NCBI GenBank assembly: GCA_955652715.1
Contig: CATPBS010000312.1
Location: 1 to 7,418, forward strand
Direction: 5' to 3'
Length of the DNA stretch: 7,418 nucleotides
Source of the DNA: an uncultured Candidatus Udaeobacter sp.
GTDB taxonomy: Bacteria > Verrucomicrobiota > Verrucomicrobiia > Chthoniobacterales > UBA10450
Shown here: positions 5,554-7,418 of the stretch, one piece after another
Position numbering within the stretch: the first letter of the stretch is position 1
Layout of the letters: each line of letters begins with the position of its first letter
Translations under genes and position numbers: made by a program
Notes under the pieces: model-generated
What the model was told of the DNA's origin: nothing
Seen by the model: the letters and a program-made list of their open reading frames with translations, nothing else
Databases searched by the model: none

Positions 5554-7083
5554 ATGAAAATCACCCGCGCGCTCATTTCCGTTTCGGACAAAATCGGTAT
5601 TGCCACGTTTGCGCGCGCGCTCGAGCGCCGGGGCGTGGACATCATTTCGACCGGAGGAACAGCTAAACTGTTGAGGAAGGAAAAAATTCCAGTGCGCGAG
5701 ATCTCGAGCTTCACCGCATTTCCGGAAGTGCTCGACGGGCGTGTGAAGACTTTGCATCCACGGGTGCACGGCGGTCTTCTTTTCAAGCGCGGTAATCCGA
5801 AGCACGAGGCAGAAGCGCGCGAATGCGGCTTTGAGCCGATCGATCTGGTGGTCGTCAACCTTTATCCTTTCGAAGCGACTATTGCCAAGCCCGACGTCAC
5901 ATTGGCCGAAGCGATTGAAAACATCGATATCGGTGGACCATCGATGATTCGCAGTGCAGCGAAAAACTACGAGTCAGTCACCGTGGTTGTCGATCCCGCA
6001 GATTACGACGCGGTGCTTGAAAACATGGGCGACAACAAGGGAGAGACGACGCTAAAATTGCGCGAGCGGCTCGCTATCAAAGCCTTTGTCAGGACTGCCG
6101 ACTATGATCGGGCGATCAGCAGTTTCCTGAACAAAGAGCAGACAACTGACGCCTCGTTTTCACTGACGCTTCCATTGGCGATGCGATTGCGTTACGGAGA
6201 AAATCCGCATCAGACCGGCGCGCTCTACGGCGATTTCGACAAATATTTCGAAAAACTTCACGGCAAGGAACTCTCGTTTAATAACATTCTCGACATCAGC
6301 GGGGCCACGAGTTTGATTGCCGAATTCGAGGAGCCGACTGTCGCAATCCTTAAGCATACCAATCCCTGCGGGGTCGGCTCGGATAACGATCTTCGCAAGG
6401 CATGGGACAGGGCGTTTGCCACGGATAAACAAGCCCCCTTTGGTGGGATAATTGTGTGCAACCGTTTGTTAAGCGAGGCGCTGGCGAAAGTAATCAGCGA
6501 AATTTTTAGCGAAGTGATCGTCGCGCCAGATTTTGATGGCGAGGCACGCGCTATCCTGCAGAAGAAAAAAAACCTGCGTCTGATTCGATTGAAAACGCCG
6601 GCAATACAAGCGAGACCGACCGTCGATGTGCGCTCGGTCTGTGGCGGCGTGTTGGTTCAGGACGCGGACGTTGCGGGGGAAACGTCTAGCGACTACCGGA
6701 TTGTTACGAAGAGACGGCCAACCAAAACGGAACTGAACGCGATGTTGTTCGGGTGGCGCGTGGTCAAGCACGTGAAATCGAATGCGATCGTTTACGCCAA
6801 AGCGGACAGGACACTCGGCGTTGGCGCCGGACAGATGTCGCGTATCGACGCGTCGCGCATTGCAATTTGGAAAGCGAAAGAAGCGGGGCTTTCGCTCAAA
6901 GGCAGCGCAATCGCGAGCGATGCCTTTTTCCCATTCCGCGATGCATTGATTGCCGCGGCGAACGCTGGCGCGACATGCGCCATTCAACCGGGCGGCTCAG
7001 TTCGTGACGAAGAAGTGATCGCCGCCGCGAACGAGCGCAACATGGCGATGATATTCACTGGGATTCGCCATTTTCGCCACTAA
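5554..7083 (+). CDS. purH: Bifunctional AICAR formyltransferase / IMP cyclohydrolase PurH
   Basis: Catalyses the last two steps of de novo purine synthesis: AICAR formylation with 10-formyl-tetrahydrofolate, then ring closure to IMP. 509 residues, complete (E. coli has 529). The N-terminal MGS-like cyclohydrolase domain (about 1-145) shows [11 protein letters not shown] (31-41), [20 protein letters not shown] (57-76), VNLYPFE (101-107) and [18 protein letters not shown] (122-139), with Lys65, Tyr104, Asp125 and Lys137 at the expected active-site positions. The formyltransferase domain has RYGENPHQ (213-220), the catalytic Lys267-His268 in [18 protein letters not shown] (294-299), KSNAIVYAK (408-416), SDAFFPFRD (455-463) and the C-terminal [12 protein letters not shown] 5554 is chosen because [13 protein letters not shown] is the normal family N-terminus; an open frame reaches 39 bp further upstream, but that part is repeat-derived. 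No Shine-Dalgarno is visible. The next gene starts 13 bp after its stop. Confidence 0.98.
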   Translation: MKITRALISVSDKIGIATFARALERRGVDIISTGGTAKLLRKEKIPVREISSFTAFPEVLDGRVKTLHPRVHGGLLFKRGNPKHEAEARECGFEPIDLVVVNLYPFEATIAKPDVTLAEAIENIDIGGPSMIRSAAKNYESVTVVVDPADYDAVLENMGDNKGETTLKLRERLAIKAFVRTADYDRAISSFLNKEQTTDASFSLTLPLAMRLRYGENPHQTGALYGDFDKYFEKLHGKELSFNNILDISGATSLIAEFEEPTVAILKHTNPCGVGSDNDLRKAWDRAFATDKQAPFGGIIVCNRLLSEALAKVISEIFSEVIVAPDFDGEARAILQKKKNLRLIRLKTPAIQARPTVDVRSVCGGVLVQDADVAGETSSDYRIVTKRRPTKTELNAMLFGWRVVKHVKSNAIVYAKADRTLGVGAGQMSRIDASRIAIWKAKEAGLSLKGSAIASDAFFPFRDALIAAANAGATCAIQPGGSVRDEEVIAAANERNMAMIFTGIRHFRH

Positions 7084-7096
7084 GCCACGCTCTTCA

Positions 7097-7418
7097 ATGA
7101 GACCGATGTCTCGATCGGTTCAGCCGCCGGGCGTTTTGAACATCGAAGATTTACGGCGCGCGGCGAAGCGCCGACTTCCGCGTGTTGTGTTTGATTATAT
7201 CGACGGCGGCGCGGAGGACGAGTGGACGTTGCGCGCGAACTGCCGCGCGTTTGAGGTGGTGACATTCCGTCCGCGTTGCGCCGTGGCAGTGCCGTCGTGC
7301 GATCTCCGCACGGTTGTGCTTGGCACATCGCTTTCCATGCCGCTGATTCTTGCACCGGTTGGCAGCAGCCGCGTTATCTATCCGCGCGGAGAAGAAGCTG
7401 CCGCGCGGGCCGCGAGTG
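7097..7418 (+). CDS. FMN-dependent alpha-hydroxy-acid dehydrogenase/oxidase, 3' end cut by window edge
   Basis: N-terminal 107 codons of a flavoprotein of the lactate dehydrogenase (LldD) / glycolate oxidase / mandelate dehydrogenase family, which oxidises 2-hydroxy acids to 2-keto acids with FMN. Full-length members are about 350-400 residues. Seen: NIEDLRRAAKRRLPRVVFDY (15-34), then IDGGAEDEWTLRANCRAF (35-52) with the family Tyr34 and Gly-Gly-Ala, then FRPRC (57-61), LGTSLSMPLILAPVG (75-89) and YPRGEEAAARAA (95-106). These match the beginning of the TIM barrel, where APxG contributes to FMN binding. The substrate cannot be told, because the catalytic His/Arg region lies beyond the edge. The start is ATG 7097; ATG 7106 in the same frame is also possible. 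No clear Shine-Dalgarno. Overlapping small hairpins (GAGAC/GTCTC 7099-7112; ACCGAT/ATCGGT 7102-7119) sit on the start region. Only 13 bp separate it from purH, so co-transcription is plausible. Confidence 0.9.
   Translation, partial: MRPMSRSVQPPGVLNIEDLRRAAKRRLPRVVFDYIDGGAEDEWTLRANCRAFEVVTFRPRCAVAVPSCDLRTVVLGTSLSMPLILAPVGSSRVIYPRGEEAAARAAS

Noticed and set aside
6469..6987. Minus-strand 172-codon open frame opposite purH
   Set aside because: Fully inside the conserved formyltransferase domain of purH on the other strand.

Overview
This 7.4 kb window reads as ordinary bacterial chromosome with a dense set of housekeeping genes. GC content looks moderately high. I see no transposase, phage gene, CRISPR array, tRNA or rRNA. 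The gene content is not taxon-specific. The palindromic intergenic elements, the DUF5996 protein and the scarcity of Shine-Dalgarno sequences suggest a soil-type member of the Verrucomicrobiota or a relative, but this is inference only.

Left part (1-2714, minus strand). Reading leftwards, there is an RsbW/SpoIIAB-type anti-sigma kinase (2714-2313), ruvB (2130-1132) and the 5' part of xseA (1041 to the window edge). RuvB drives Holliday junction branch migration and XseA is the large subunit of exonuclease VII, so ruvB-xseA is a small DNA repair/recombination group. Both gaps in this stretch contain palindromic repeat elements. Between ruvB and xseA is a compact inverted pair of REP-like units with 5' GTAG feet (a REPIN layout). 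Between the kinase gene and ruvB is a 168-bp nested palindromic element with four hairpins.

Middle part (2715-5471, plus strand). After a 158-bp divergent intergenic region come three genes separated by only 10 and 9 bp, probably one operon. They encode an exported protein of unknown function with two PepSY-like halves, a DUF5996 protein, and an AraC-family regulator.

Right part (5472-7418, plus strand). An inverted pair of 4 x 8-bp repeat arrays fills the gap before purH, the bifunctional enzyme of the last two steps of IMP synthesis. Thirteen bases after purH begins an FMN-dependent alpha-hydroxy-acid dehydrogenase gene that runs off the window.

I did not find a new multi-gene system. The most notable signals are the three structured repeat elements. 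Two of them overlap the end of the preceding gene and contain its stop codon (ruvB and the araC-type gene).
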